64,000 nt of DNA from Jiella endophytica (GTDB lineage: Bacteria; Pseudomonadota; Alphaproteobacteria; Rhizobiales; Rhizobiaceae), in assembly GCF_004519335.1 (NCBI RefSeq), contig NZ_SOZD01000007.1, positions 108,343-172,342 of the forward strand, given 5' to 3'. Positions 7,659-16,429 of the stretch are shown here, in pieces. The notes beneath the pieces are model-generated. The model saw nothing but the letters and a program-made list of their open reading frames with translations. It ran no database searches and was not told where the DNA came from. The position numbers were made by a program, and so were the translations under genes. Within the stretch, counting starts at the first letter, position 1, and every line of letters starts with the position of its first letter.

Positions 7659-9513
7659 CGGGATCCTCCATCATCTTGAACTCGAAATAGCCGGGATCGG
7701 CCTTGTCGCCGTTCAACGATCGATCGAGCCAGATGGCTGCAGAGATCAGCGAAAGATGGGTGAGCCCCTGGGGGAAGTTGCCGAGATGGTCGCCGGTCTC
7801 GGAGAGCTCCTCCGAGAACAGGCCGAGATGGTTGGCATAGGTGTGGAGCTTCTCGAACAGGAGCCGCGCGTCGGCGACGTAGCCGGTGCGCGCCAGCGCC
7901 TCGACATACCAGAAGGAGCAGATGGTGAAGGCCACCTCCTCACCGCCCAGCCCGTCGTCGTTCTCCGCGGTGTTGATGTAGCGCTTGACCAGGCAGTCGC
8001 GCACCAGATGGGTGCGCACCGCCTTCAGCGTCGAGGTCCACATCGGGTCGCGGGGGTTGATGAACTTGACCAGCGGCATCAGGAGGACGACCGCGTCGAG
8101 GGTCGAGGAGCCCTCGAACTGGGTGAAGGCGCCGACATCGGGGTTCCAGAAGTTCTCGAGGATGGTCTTCTGGATCTTGTCGCGCTCGCCCCGCCAGCGC
8201 AGGACGTCGGCCGGCAGCGAATGGACGTCGGCGATCCTCAGCGCGCGGTCGAGCGCCACCCAGCACATCAGCCGCGAGGAGAGATAGGCCCTCGGCTCGC
8301 CGCGGCTCTCCCAGATGCCGCGATCCTCAAGGTGCCAGTTGTGCGACAGCCAGTCGACGATGCGGGAGATCTTCTCCCAGACGGCATAGGCCGGCTTTCC
8401 CCGCGCCTTGGTCGAGATGTAGAGCGCGTCGAGGAACTCGCCGTAGATGTCCATCTGGCGCTGCTGGTACGCCGCATTGCCGACCCGCACCGGCTGCGAG
8501 CCGGCATAGCCCTCGAGGTGATCGAGGGAAGATTCCGGCATCTCGCCGCCGCCATCCATGCGGTACATGATCTGCAGGCCGGACTCGCCGGTCTCGACGG
8601 CCCTCTCCATCAGGAAATGGATGAAGGATTCCGCCTCGTCGTAGTAGCCGAGACGCGACAGCGAATAGAGCGTGAAGGCGGAATCGCGGACCCAGCAGTA
8701 GCGATAGTCCCAGTTGCGCTCGCCGCCGATGACTTCCGGCAGGCCGAAGGTCGCCGCCGCGGCGATCGAGCCGTATTGCGACGAGGTGAGCAGCTTCAGC
8801 GTCAGGGCGGAGCGCACCACCAGTTCGCGCCAGAAGGTCGGATAGCTGCCGCGGTTCACCCATTTGTGCCAGTAGTCGCGGGTCCGGTCGAAGGACCGGC
8901 GGACATATTTCGCCGACACCGCAGGCGCATCGGGGTGGCCCGGACACAGCACCACCCAGCACTCCTCGCCCTCGGCGAGCTCGATCTTCGCGTCGATGTC
9001 CTCGCCGACGATCGTCAGCGGCCGCGAGGCATAGAGGGTGACCTTCTGCTCGCTGCCGTCCTGGTCCGTCCAGGCGACGGCGACGCCGCCCTCGATCGGC
9101 GAGAGCGTCGGCCTGGCTCTCGCATAGTCCGGGCGGGGCGACACCGACAGGCGGAAGGTCTTCGTCCCGACGATCGCCTTGGCGCGCCGGACGATCCGCC
9201 CGAAGCCGTCGATCGGCATGTAGTCGCAGACTTCGCCGATGCCCTCGTCGCCGAGGAAGCGGCTGACCAGGATGTTGGTGTCGGGCAGATAGATCTGCCG
9301 GTAGGTGATCGTCCCGTCCTCGACATGGAAGGCGAAACGGCCGCCCCGCTCGGGATCGAGCAGCGCCGCAAACAGCGTCGGCGCGTCGATGTGCTGGTGG
9401 GACAGGAAGTCGATGGTCCCGTCCTGCGCCACCAGCGCGATGGTGTTCATGTCGCCGATCACGCCATGGGCGGATATTGGATTGGGCGGCTCGGGGGTCT
9501 GACGGTCGGGCAT
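7645..9513 (-). CDS. Glycoside hydrolase family 15 (glucoamylase/trehalase-like)
   Basis: A 622-residue protein with the bacterial GH15 layout: an N-terminal beta-rich domain beginning ISAHGVIGDMNTIALV, then an (alpha/alpha)6 barrel from about residue 230. NWDYRYCWVRDSAFTLYSL is the family hallmark. The likely general acid Glu is in EDRGIWESRGEPR and the general base is expected in the GGEEVAFTICSFWYVEAL region. There is no signal peptide, so it acts in the cytoplasm. Family members of this length cleave trehalose or alpha-glucans, releasing glucose; I cannot decide between these. AGGAAG precedes ATG 9513. First gene of a likely operon with the overlapping SDR. Confidence 0.92.
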   Translation of the reverse strand: MPDRQTPEPPNPISAHGVIGDMNTIALVAQDGTIDFLSHQHIDAPTLFAALLDPERGGRFAFHVEDGTITYRQIYLPDTNILVSRFLGDEGIGEVCDYMPIDGFGRIVRRAKAIVGTKTFRLSVSPRPDYARARPTLSPIEGGVAVAWTDQDGSEQKVTLYASRPLTIVGEDIDAKIELAEGEECWVVLCPGHPDAPAVSAKYVRRSFDRTRDYWHKWVNRGSYPTFWRELVVRSALTLKLLTSSQYGSIAAAATFGLPEVIGGERNWDYRYCWVRDSAFTLYSLSRLGYYDEAESFIHFLMERAVETGESGLQIMYRMDGGGEMPESSLDHLEGYAGSQPVRVGNAAYQQRQMDIYGEFLDALYISTKARGKPAYAVWEKISRIVDWLSHNWHLEDRGIWESRGEPRAYLSSRLMCWVALDRALRIADVHSLPADVLRWRGERDKIQKTILENFWNPDVGAFTQFEGSSTLDAVVLLMPLVKFINPRDPMWTSTLKAVRTHLVRDCLVKRYINTAENDDGLGGEEVAFTICSFWYVEALARTGYVADARLLFEKLHTYANHLGLFSEELSETGDHLGNFPQGLTHLSLISAAIWLDRSLNGDKADPGYFEFKMMEDPDGIY

Positions 9514-9701
9514 GAGCTTCCTGGCAGGGTGATCGGTCGTGCGAAGATTGGTCTTCGAGGCGGAAGGTGAAGGCCGGCGGCCGCCGGTGCAGCGCGCTCA
9601 CCGCCCATCTGAACCATTTGCAACATCGCGTCCGACTGTTACATATCGCTGCAGTGCGGCGTAGCGGACGTGCGGCATCCGATTGAAAGGGATGGCAGTT
9701 T

Positions 9702-10832
9702 TTGGGAAGCGCGATCGAAAGGAGCCTGCGGCGTGCCCTTGCGAAAGGTGACGCCGCCGATCCGGACTTCCGCCTGCAGATCTATGAAGCCGCCGAACGG
9801 GCGCTGTTGCGCCTGGAAGCCGACAAGCAGACGCCGGAGGCTGCCAAGGAGGCCCATCGCCGTGAATTGATCGGCGCGATCGAAGCCATCGAGAACGACT
9901 TCGCCGAGGCCGGGCCGCCTGCGGAGGCTGAAGACGATGCGCCGCCGCTTGGCCCCGCCACGCCCGGCAAGACGCCGGCCGACGAGAGGCTGGAAGCCCC
10001 GGCGGCGGAGGACGAGGCGGCAGTGGAGGCGCAGGATGCCGGTCACGAGGCTCCCGAGCCGATGGCCGCCGACCTCCTCGAAGACAGATATTCAGACCGC
10101 GAGCCGCTGAACGCCGCAAGCGAGGACGAGGACGACGAGGCTCCCCGCCGGCGGTCGCGGGCGGGGCGCACGCTGGTCAGCCTGGTCATCGTTTTGCTTC
10201 TGCTGTTCCTGGTGGGCGCGGCCGTCTGGATCGTCCTGCCGATGCTGCCGTCCGACGACACGGCGTCGCGCGGCGCCCCCTCCACGGACGCCGGCGGCCT
10301 GTCGGTGGCGGAGGCGATCCGCGAAAATTCCGGCACGGCGCCGACGGCCGATGCGGCGCCGGAATGGGTCGAGGTCTACACGCCCGAGGCGTTGCGCGAA
10401 TTTGCCGGCAGCGACGACGCCATCGAGGACGCGACGCCCGCCGGCGGCGAACCGGTCCTGAAGCTGATGCAGCCGGCGGATGCCGCCCAGCAGGATGGCA
10501 GCGGAGCGGGCGACGCCGGTTCCCGGGAGATCGAACTGCCGATCAGCGGCGATGTCGCACGGGGATTTGCCGGCAAGAAGGTCGAGGGCGAGATCGTCGT
10601 CGGCTCGCCGGACGGCAAGCCGCGGGAATTCTCGCTGCGCTGCCTGTTCGGCGGCGACAGCGCCTGCGGCCGCCAGCGCTTCACCACTTCGCTGCCGGAG
10701 GAGAATTTCCTCTTTCACCTGGAATTTCCGCCGGAGGCCGGCACCGGCGGCCAGATCGCCATCGATCCCTCCGTCGGGGCGGGCGGCAAGGACCTGATGT
10801 TCTACGGCCTGAAGCTGCGCCATGCCTCCTGA
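9702..10832 (+). CDS. Conserved-looking acidic membrane-anchored protein, unknown function
   Basis: I do not recognise a family. The 376-residue product has three parts: a cytoplasmic N-terminus (helical ~1-65, then a proline- and Glu/Asp-rich stretch to ~150), one strongly hydrophobic segment at ~165-187 (SLVIVLLLLFLVGAAVWIVL), and a C-terminal ~190-residue region that would be periplasmic. After a low-complexity linker it has a compact beta-like part with one Cys pair (RCLFGGDSACGR). A basic RRRSRAGR stretch precedes the anchor, fitting an inside N-terminus. The start is TTG at 9702 with AAAGGGA upstream. Codon use is normal for the window. It is transcribed divergently from GH15 and 143 bp ahead of phoR. 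Confidence 0.75.
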   Translation: MGSAIERSLRRALAKGDAADPDFRLQIYEAAERALLRLEADKQTPEAAKEAHRRELIGAIEAIENDFAEAGPPAEAEDDAPPLGPATPGKTPADERLEAPAAEDEAAVEAQDAGHEAPEPMAADLLEDRYSDREPLNAASEDEDDEAPRRRSRAGRTLVSLVIVLLLLFLVGAAVWIVLPMLPSDDTASRGAPSTDAGGLSVAEAIRENSGTAPTADAAPEWVEVYTPEALREFAGSDDAIEDATPAGGEPVLKLMQPADAAQQDGSGAGDAGSREIELPISGDVARGFAGKKVEGEIVVGSPDGKPREFSLRCLFGGDSACGRQRFTTSLPEENFLFHLEFPPEAGTGGQIAIDPSVGAGGKDLMFYGLKLRHAS

Positions 10833-10975
10833 ATCAAACCGGCAGAAGCCGCGTCCTGATCTTCACAATCGCATGGTAACGAGTTTCGAATAGGCCGTCT
10901 GATTCGCGTGTCGCAGCGGCATCTGCGGCGCGCCGGTCAAAGCCCCCGGCAACCCCGAACGGCGAAGAAGCCGCC

Positions 10976-12235
10976 ATGCGCAGGAAACGCCTCACCTTCA
11001 TCGCAGCCCTCGCGCTGCTGGCGCTCGCGGCATGGTATCCGCAGGCGGCCTTCGCCGCGGCCGGCGTCTTTGCGGTGATCGTGCTGGCGATCCTCTGGCC
11101 GAGCCGCGAGCGCACCAGGCGCAGCGAGGCGGACGGGCGCTCGGCCGACCAGATCTGGCCGGACCGCGGCATGAAGGCGGTCCTGGAAGCGCTGCAGGAG
11201 CCGGCGCTGATCGTCGATCGCGAACTCCTGATCCGCTACCGCAACCCGGTCTCGGCGGTCGCCTTCGGCAACATGGCGCTGGCCGATCCCCTGTCGCTGC
11301 GCTTCCGCTCGCCGGAGCTCCTCGCCTCGATCGAGGCGGCGATCGCCAATGCCGCGGCCACCACCGCGACCCTCGACGAGCGCCGGCCGATCGAGCGCCA
11401 CTGGCTGATCGAGATCCTCCCCGTCCCGGCCTATCAGGGCATGCAGCCGAACTTCTTCCTGGTGCTGTTCCACGACCGGACGGCCGAGCGGCGGGTCGAG
11501 CGGATGCGCTCGGACTTCGTCGCCAACGCCTCCCATGAGCTGAGGACGCCGCTCGCCTCGCTCGCCGGCTTCATCGAGACGCTGCAGGGCCCGGCCCGCG
11601 ACGATCCGCAGGCGCGCGACCGGTTCCTCGCCATCATGCGCGAGCAGGCGACGCGGATGTCGCGGCTGATCGACGACCTTTTGTCGCTGTCGCGGATCGA
11701 GATGCGCCGCCACGTGGCGCCTCAGGCCAGGGCCGATCTCGTTGCCGTCATCGCCAAGGTCCGCTCGCAGCTCGGGCCGCTCGCCGAGGATCTCGGCCTC
11801 AAGCTCGACTTCACCCCGCCCAACGAACGCTTCGTCGTCGTCGGCGACGAGGACGAGCTGATCCAGGTCTTCGCCAATCTGATTGAGAACGCCTGCAAAT
11901 ACGGCGCCGATGGCGGCAAGGTGGAAATCGCCCTCGAGCGATCGAGCGAACGCGGCGAGCCGGTCATCGACGCTTCGGTGCGCGATTTCGGGGCCGGCAT
12001 CCCGGCCGAACACGTGCCGCGGCTGACCGAACGCTTCTACCGCGTCGATGTCGGCAATTCCCGGTCCAAACGCGGCACTGGGCTCGGCCTGTCGATCGTC
12101 CGCAACATCCTTCTGCGCCACAAAAGCCGCCTCATCGTCGACTCCGTCGTCGGCCGCGGCTCGACCTTCACGGTGCGCTTTCCCGCCCTGGCCCAAAATG
12201 ACAAGGAATCTCCGAAGATTCTGGAAACGTCATAG
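10976..12235 (+). CDS. phoR: Phosphate regulon sensor histidine kinase PhoR
   Basis: A 419-residue kinase: two close N-terminal membrane segments (~7-41), a PAS-like domain (~65-170), a HisKA domain with SHELRTPLASLAGF (phospho-accepting His187), and an ATPase domain with NLIENACKYG (N box), DFGAGI (G1) and GTGLGLSIV (G2). There is almost no periplasmic loop, as in PhoR proteins that read phosphate status through the Pst transporter and PhoU. It phosphorylates PhoB when phosphate is scarce. It is the first gene of the phoR-pstSCAB-phoU-phoB run, the common alphaproteobacterial order. The gene ends 16 bp before the Pho box. Confidence 0.95.
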   Translation: MRRKRLTFIAALALLALAAWYPQAAFAAAGVFAVIVLAILWPSRERTRRSEADGRSADQIWPDRGMKAVLEALQEPALIVDRELLIRYRNPVSAVAFGNMALADPLSLRFRSPELLASIEAAIANAAATTATLDERRPIERHWLIEILPVPAYQGMQPNFFLVLFHDRTAERRVERMRSDFVANASHELRTPLASLAGFIETLQGPARDDPQARDRFLAIMREQATRMSRLIDDLLSLSRIEMRRHVAPQARADLVAVIAKVRSQLGPLAEDLGLKLDFTPPNERFVVVGDEDELIQVFANLIENACKYGADGGKVEIALERSSERGEPVIDASVRDFGAGIPAEHVPRLTERFYRVDVGNSRSKRGTGLGLSIVRNILLRHKSRLIVDSVVGRGSTFTVRFPALAQNDKESPKILETS

Positions 12236-12251
12236 TTTTCAATATCTTATA

Positions 12252-12291
12252 CTGTCATACAACGGCAACAAGTTTGTCATAGAGCTTTCTT
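12252..12291 (+). promoter_or_regulatory. Pho box (PhoB operator) and -10 of pstS
   Basis: Heptamers spaced exactly 11 bp apart: CTGTCAT (12252-12258), CGGCAAC (12263-12269), TTGTCAT (12274-12280) and a weaker CTTTCTT (12285-12291). This is the direct-repeat geometry of PhoB sites (7-bp units, 4-bp AT-rich spacers). A candidate -10, TATAGC, follows at 12300-12305, so the last repeat occupies the -35 position, as in class II PhoB promoters. pstS starts 97 bp after the box. Confidence 0.85.
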
Positions 12292-12387
12292 ACGGAGCCT
12301 ATAGCTAATGGACCCGAACCGCAGTCGCGCGTTGTGACTGAACAGCCAATGGTTCGTCCGAAAAACCTCCACAGGGAGAGCCAATCC

Positions 12388-13440
12388 ATGAACAAGACCC
12401 TTCTTGCCGGCCTTGCGCTCGGCACCGCGACCGTGTTCGCCGGTCCGGCCTTCGCCCAGAGCAACCAGCAGATCCACGTCGCCGGTTCGTCGACGGTTCT
12501 GCCCTATGCGCAGATCGTTGCCGAGAACTTCGGCGAGACCTTCCCGGACTACCAGACGCCGATCATCGAGTCGGGCGGCTCGTCGGCCGGCCTGAAGCAG
12601 TTCTGCCAGGGCGTCGGCCCCGACACCATCGACGTCGCCGATGCCTCGCGCTCGATCCGCGAAAAGGAAATCAAGGCCTGCGCCGACGCCGGCGTGACCG
12701 AGATCTCGGAAGTCAAGTTCGGCTATGACGGCATCGTCTTCGCCTCTTCGGCTTCCGGCCCGGACTTCAAGCTGACCCCGGCGATGATCTTCACGGCGAT
12801 GGCCGCCAAGGTCCCGCAGGACGGCAAGGTCGTCGACAACGCCGCCAAGTCGTGGAACGAGGTCGACTCCTCGCTGCCCGACCAGGAGATCACCGCCTTC
12901 ATCCCGGCCTCCAACCACGGCACCCGCGAAGTGTTCGAGGAGAAGGTCCTGAAGCAGGGCTGTGAAGACTCCGGCGCGATGGAAGCCTTCACCAAGTCCG
13001 GCATGGACAAGGACGCGGCCGAAGAAGCTTGCATGAGCGTCCGCAACGACGGCTCGATCTCCGAGATCTCCGGCGACTACACCGAGACCCTCGCCCGCAT
13101 CGAGGCCAACCAGAAGGCCATCGGCGTCTTCGGCCTGGCCTTCTACGAGCAGAACCAGGACAAGCTGAAGGTCGCCACGATCAACGACGTCGTCCCGTCG
13201 GCCGACACCATCGCCTCGGGCGAATATCCGGTCTCGCGTCCGCTGTTCTTCTACGTCAAGCGCGCTCACCTCGGCGTCGTTCCGGGCCTGTCGGAATACG
13301 TCCAGTTCTTCCTCTCCGAGCAGATGACCGGCGAAGGCTCGCCGACCGTCGAATACGGCCTGGTTCCGCTGCCGGCCGACGAGCGTGACGAGCAGGTCTC
13401 GAACTTCGAGAACGGCGTCACCCTCGGCTCGAAGTCGTAA
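12388..13440 (+). CDS. pstS: Phosphate ABC transporter, periplasmic binding protein
   Basis: A 350-residue PstS. A signal peptide ends at AFA-Q near residue 23, so the product is periplasmic. Phosphate-contact motifs are present: AGSSTVLPY, ESGGSSAGLKQFC, DASRSI, and a GTREVFEEKV segment. It captures phosphate and delivers it to PstCA. ATG 12388 follows AGGGAGAG; the upstream in-frame ATG at 12334 would bury the signal peptide. Codon use is strongly biased to the major GC codons, as expected for an abundant protein. Two hairpins downstream may raise its level over pstCAB. Confidence 0.97.
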   Translation: MNKTLLAGLALGTATVFAGPAFAQSNQQIHVAGSSTVLPYAQIVAENFGETFPDYQTPIIESGGSSAGLKQFCQGVGPDTIDVADASRSIREKEIKACADAGVTEISEVKFGYDGIVFASSASGPDFKLTPAMIFTAMAAKVPQDGKVVDNAAKSWNEVDSSLPDQEITAFIPASNHGTREVFEEKVLKQGCEDSGAMEAFTKSGMDKDAAEEACMSVRNDGSISEISGDYTETLARIEANQKAIGVFGLAFYEQNQDKLKVATINDVVPSADTIASGEYPVSRPLFFYVKRAHLGVVPGLSEYVQFFLSEQMTGEGSPTVEYGLVPLPADERDEQVSNFENGVTLGSKS

Positions 13441-13458
13441 TCGACTTCGAAAGGCCCT

Positions 13459-13510
13459 TCTCTCCGGCCAAGGAGAGACACAGTCCGCCGACCGCTCACG
13501 CGGTCGGCGG
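13459..13510 (+). promoter_or_regulatory. Two stem-loops in the pstS-pstC intergenic region
   Basis: The first hairpin is TCTCTCC-6 nt-GGAGAGA (13459-13478). The second is a perfect 11-bp stem, CCGCCGACCGC-TCAC-GCGGTCGGCGG (13485-13510). No T-tract follows, so a full intrinsic terminator is unlikely. They begin 18 bp after the pstS stop. In enteric bacteria similar structures stabilise upstream mRNA or cause partial termination so that the binding protein outnumbers the membrane parts; the same role here is inferred. Confidence 0.7.
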
Positions 13511-13610
13511 CATCGCCGTACAAGAGCCCCTTGCCCGTCGCGTCCCCGTCGGCCACACGGCGACCTGACCGGCCCTTGTTCTCCCGAGCCCGGCGGCAGA
13601 AGTTTCCCCC

Positions 13611-15101
13611 GTGTCGACCTTCACGATCATCCTTGTCGTTCTCGCGATCGGCCTCGCCGGCGCGTTTCTCGGCTACCGGCACAGCCGGGCGCTGCAGGCG
13701 CCCGCGGGCGTCAAGCCGCATTCCCGGCCGGTCTACCATGCCTCCTACGTCGCTTCCTGGGCGATCATTCCGTCGCTGCTGCTGCTGGCGGTCTGGCTCA
13801 TCGCCTCGCCGATCGTCATCGAGAGCCAGGTCCGCGGCAGCTTTCCCGAAGGCGTCCTCGCCGAGAGCCAGCTGACCGAGGACCTCGCCTACGGCATCGT
13901 CGAATCCCTCGGCAACGGCCTCTCGGTCCTGCCCGACGACGAGCGCGCGACCGTCACCGACGAGATGCCGGTCAAGGATCTCGCCGCCCTGTTGCGCAAT
14001 CGCGGCCTGCCGGTCGCCTCTGCCAGCGCCGACTGGATGGTGCCGCTGGCGCTCGACATCGACACCATGCAGTTCTGGAGCCGGCTGGCGATGACGGTGG
14101 TCGTCATTGCCCTCGCTCTTGCCGGCGCCTACTGGGGCTACCGCCAGATCGCGCCGCGGCTGCGTGCCCGCAACAAGGTGGAGGGCGTCGTCAAGGGCGC
14201 GCTGATCGCGGCCTCCTCGATCGCCATCATGACCACCATCGGCATCGTCTTCTCGATGCTGTTCGAGACCATCGACTTCTTCTCGCGGATCTCGCCGGCG
14301 GAGTTCTTCTTCGGCACGGTCTGGGAGCCGCGCTTCTCCGCCGCGGGCTCGACCGGCAATGCCGGCAGCTTCGGCTTCATCCCGCTGCTCGCCGGCACGC
14401 TCTACATCAGCGCCGTCGCCATGCTGATCGCCGTGCCGATCGGCCTCTTCGCCGCGATCTACATGGCGGAATATGCCGACAACCGGACGCGGTCGGTGGT
14501 CAAGCCGCTGCTCGAGGTGCTGGCCGGTATCCCGACCATCGTCTACGGCTTCTTCGCCCTCGTCACGGTCGGGCCGTTCCTGCGCGACCTCTCGGCACAG
14601 ATCAGCGGCATCGTCACCGGCGACTATGCCAGCTTCATCCAGGCCCAGAGCGTGCTGACCGCCGGCCTGGTGATGGCGATCATGCTGATCCCCTTCGTGT
14701 CGTCGCTGTCGGACGACATCATCACCTCGGTACCGCAGTCGCTGCGTGACGGCTCGCTCGGCCTCGGCGCGACCCGCTCCGAGACGGTGAAGCGGGTGAT
14801 CCTACCGGCGGCGCTTCCGGGCATCGTCTCGGCGTTGCTGCTCACCGCATCGCGCGCCATCGGCGAGACGATGATCGTGGTGCTGGCGGCCGGCGTCGCC
14901 GCCAATCTCACCATCAACCCCTTCGATGCGATGACGACGATCACCGTGAAGATCGTCGCGCAGCTGACCGGCGACCTCGAATTCAATTCGCCGCAGACCC
15001 TCGTCGCCTTCGCGCTCGGCATGACGCTCTTCGTCATCACCTTGTGCCTCAACGTCTATGCGCTCTACATCGTGCGCAAATACAAGGAGCAGTACGAATG
15101 A
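13611..15101 (+). CDS. pstC: Phosphate ABC transporter permease PstC
   Basis: A 496-residue permease. It has an N-terminal membrane segment, a second at ~42-65, then a ~100-residue non-membrane region and the core of about six segments. The coupling EAA-type loop reads GSLGLGATRSETVKRVILPA. The protein is longer than the ~320-residue enteric PstC; the extended N-terminus is usual in alphaproteobacteria. GTG start at 13611. With PstA it forms the inner-membrane phosphate channel. Its stop overlaps the pstA start (ATGA). Confidence 0.94.
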   Translation: MSTFTIILVVLAIGLAGAFLGYRHSRALQAPAGVKPHSRPVYHASYVASWAIIPSLLLLAVWLIASPIVIESQVRGSFPEGVLAESQLTEDLAYGIVESLGNGLSVLPDDERATVTDEMPVKDLAALLRNRGLPVASASADWMVPLALDIDTMQFWSRLAMTVVVIALALAGAYWGYRQIAPRLRARNKVEGVVKGALIAASSIAIMTTIGIVFSMLFETIDFFSRISPAEFFFGTVWEPRFSAAGSTGNAGSFGFIPLLAGTLYISAVAMLIAVPIGLFAAIYMAEYADNRTRSVVKPLLEVLAGIPTIVYGFFALVTVGPFLRDLSAQISGIVTGDYASFIQAQSVLTAGLVMAIMLIPFVSSLSDDIITSVPQSLRDGSLGLGATRSETVKRVILPAALPGIVSALLLTASRAIGETMIVVLAAGVAANLTINPFDAMTTITVKIVAQLTGDLEFNSPQTLVAFALGMTLFVITLCLNVYALYIVRKYKEQYE

Positions 15102-16420
15102 GCGACGCCACCGCCAACGGCATCGCCGCAACGGCTGCCGAACGAAAGCCACGCCGCGACATCGGCATCGGCCGGCGCTATGCCGCCGAGCGCCGCTTCA
15201 AGGCCTATGGCATCATCGCCATCGCCATCGGCCTCGCCTTCCTGGTGATGCTGCTGACGAGCATCATCTCGAAGGGCTACACCGCCTTCTGGCAGACCGA
15301 GATCAAGGTGCCGATCACCTTCACGGAAAAGGTGCTCGGCACGCCGGAGCAGGCGGTCAAGAGCCAGACCAAGCTCTTGATGGCGAACTATCCGCAGCTC
15401 GCCCGCGACGGCCTCGTCCAGCTTCTCGGGATCAGCGCCGACGACAAGAAGGCGGTCTCCGCCGCCAACGGGCTGATCTCCTCCGGTACCCGCGTCACCC
15501 TGCGCGACATGGTGATGAACGACCTGTCGATCATCGGCACGACCGAGGACGTCTGGCTCTATGCGAGCTCCGAGCTCGACAGCGCCATGAAGGGGCAATA
15601 CGACCTTTCGGTGCCTGAAAACCGGCGCCCGATCAGCGACCTGCAGCTGGAATATATCGACAAGCTGAAGTCGCAAGGGGCGATCGAGGAGCGCTTCAAC
15701 TGGGGGCTCTTCACCTTCGGCGCCTCGTCCAGAGCCGAGACCGCCGGCCTCGGCGTCGCCATCATCGGCTCGTTCTACATGATGCTGATCGTGCTGGCTC
15801 TGGCGCTGCCGATCGGCGTCGCCGCCTCGATCTATCTCGAGGAGTTCGCGCCGAAGAACAAGTTCACCGACCTCATCGAGGTGAACATCAACAATCTCGC
15901 CGCCGTGCCGTCGATCGTCTTCGGCCTGCTCGGCCTTGCCGTCTTCATCAACTGGTTCGGTCTGCCGCGCTCGGCGCCGCTGGTCGGCGGCCTCGTCCTC
16001 ACTTTGATGACGCTGCCGACGATCATCATCGCCACGCGGGCGGCGCTGCGCGCCGTGCCGCCGTCGATCCGCTGGGCCGCCCTTGGCCTCGGCGCCTCGC
16101 GCACCCAGACGATCTTCCACCACGTCCTGCCGCTGGCGGCGCCCGGCATCCTGACCGGCACGATCATCGGCCTCGCCCAGGCGCTCGGCGAAACCGCGCC
16201 GCTTCTGCTGATCGGCATGGTCGCCTTCGTCGCCGACTATCCGGCGACGCCGATGGAGCCGGCGACGGCGCTGCCGGTGCAGATCTACATGTGGGCCAAC
16301 GAGGCCGAGCGCGCCTTCGTCGAGAGGACGTCCGGCGCGATCATCATTCTTCTCGCATTCCTGGCAATCATGAACCTCACGGCGATCTTCCTTCGCCGCC
16401 GCTTCGAACGCCGCTGGTAG
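15098..16420 (+). CDS. pstA: Phosphate ABC transporter permease PstA
   Basis: A 440-residue permease. The N-terminus is cytoplasmic, followed by a membrane segment at ~40-65, a long extracytoplasmic region to ~225 and the six-segment transport core. The ATPase-coupling loop AALGLGASRTQTIFHHVLPL is clear. ATG 15098 overlaps the pstC stop by 4 bp, which chooses this start over an in-frame upstream codon. Like PstC it carries the long alphaproteobacterial N-terminal extension. It pairs with PstC and PstB. Confidence 0.94.
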   Translation: MSDATANGIAATAAERKPRRDIGIGRRYAAERRFKAYGIIAIAIGLAFLVMLLTSIISKGYTAFWQTEIKVPITFTEKVLGTPEQAVKSQTKLLMANYPQLARDGLVQLLGISADDKKAVSAANGLISSGTRVTLRDMVMNDLSIIGTTEDVWLYASSELDSAMKGQYDLSVPENRRPISDLQLEYIDKLKSQGAIEERFNWGLFTFGASSRAETAGLGVAIIGSFYMMLIVLALALPIGVAASIYLEEFAPKNKFTDLIEVNINNLAAVPSIVFGLLGLAVFINWFGLPRSAPLVGGLVLTLMTLPTIIIATRAALRAVPPSIRWAALGLGASRTQTIFHHVLPLAAPGILTGTIIGLAQALGETAPLLLIGMVAFVADYPATPMEPATALPVQIYMWANEAERAFVERTSGAIIILLAFLAIMNLTAIFLRRRFERRW

Positions 16421-16429
16421 GAGCCAGAG

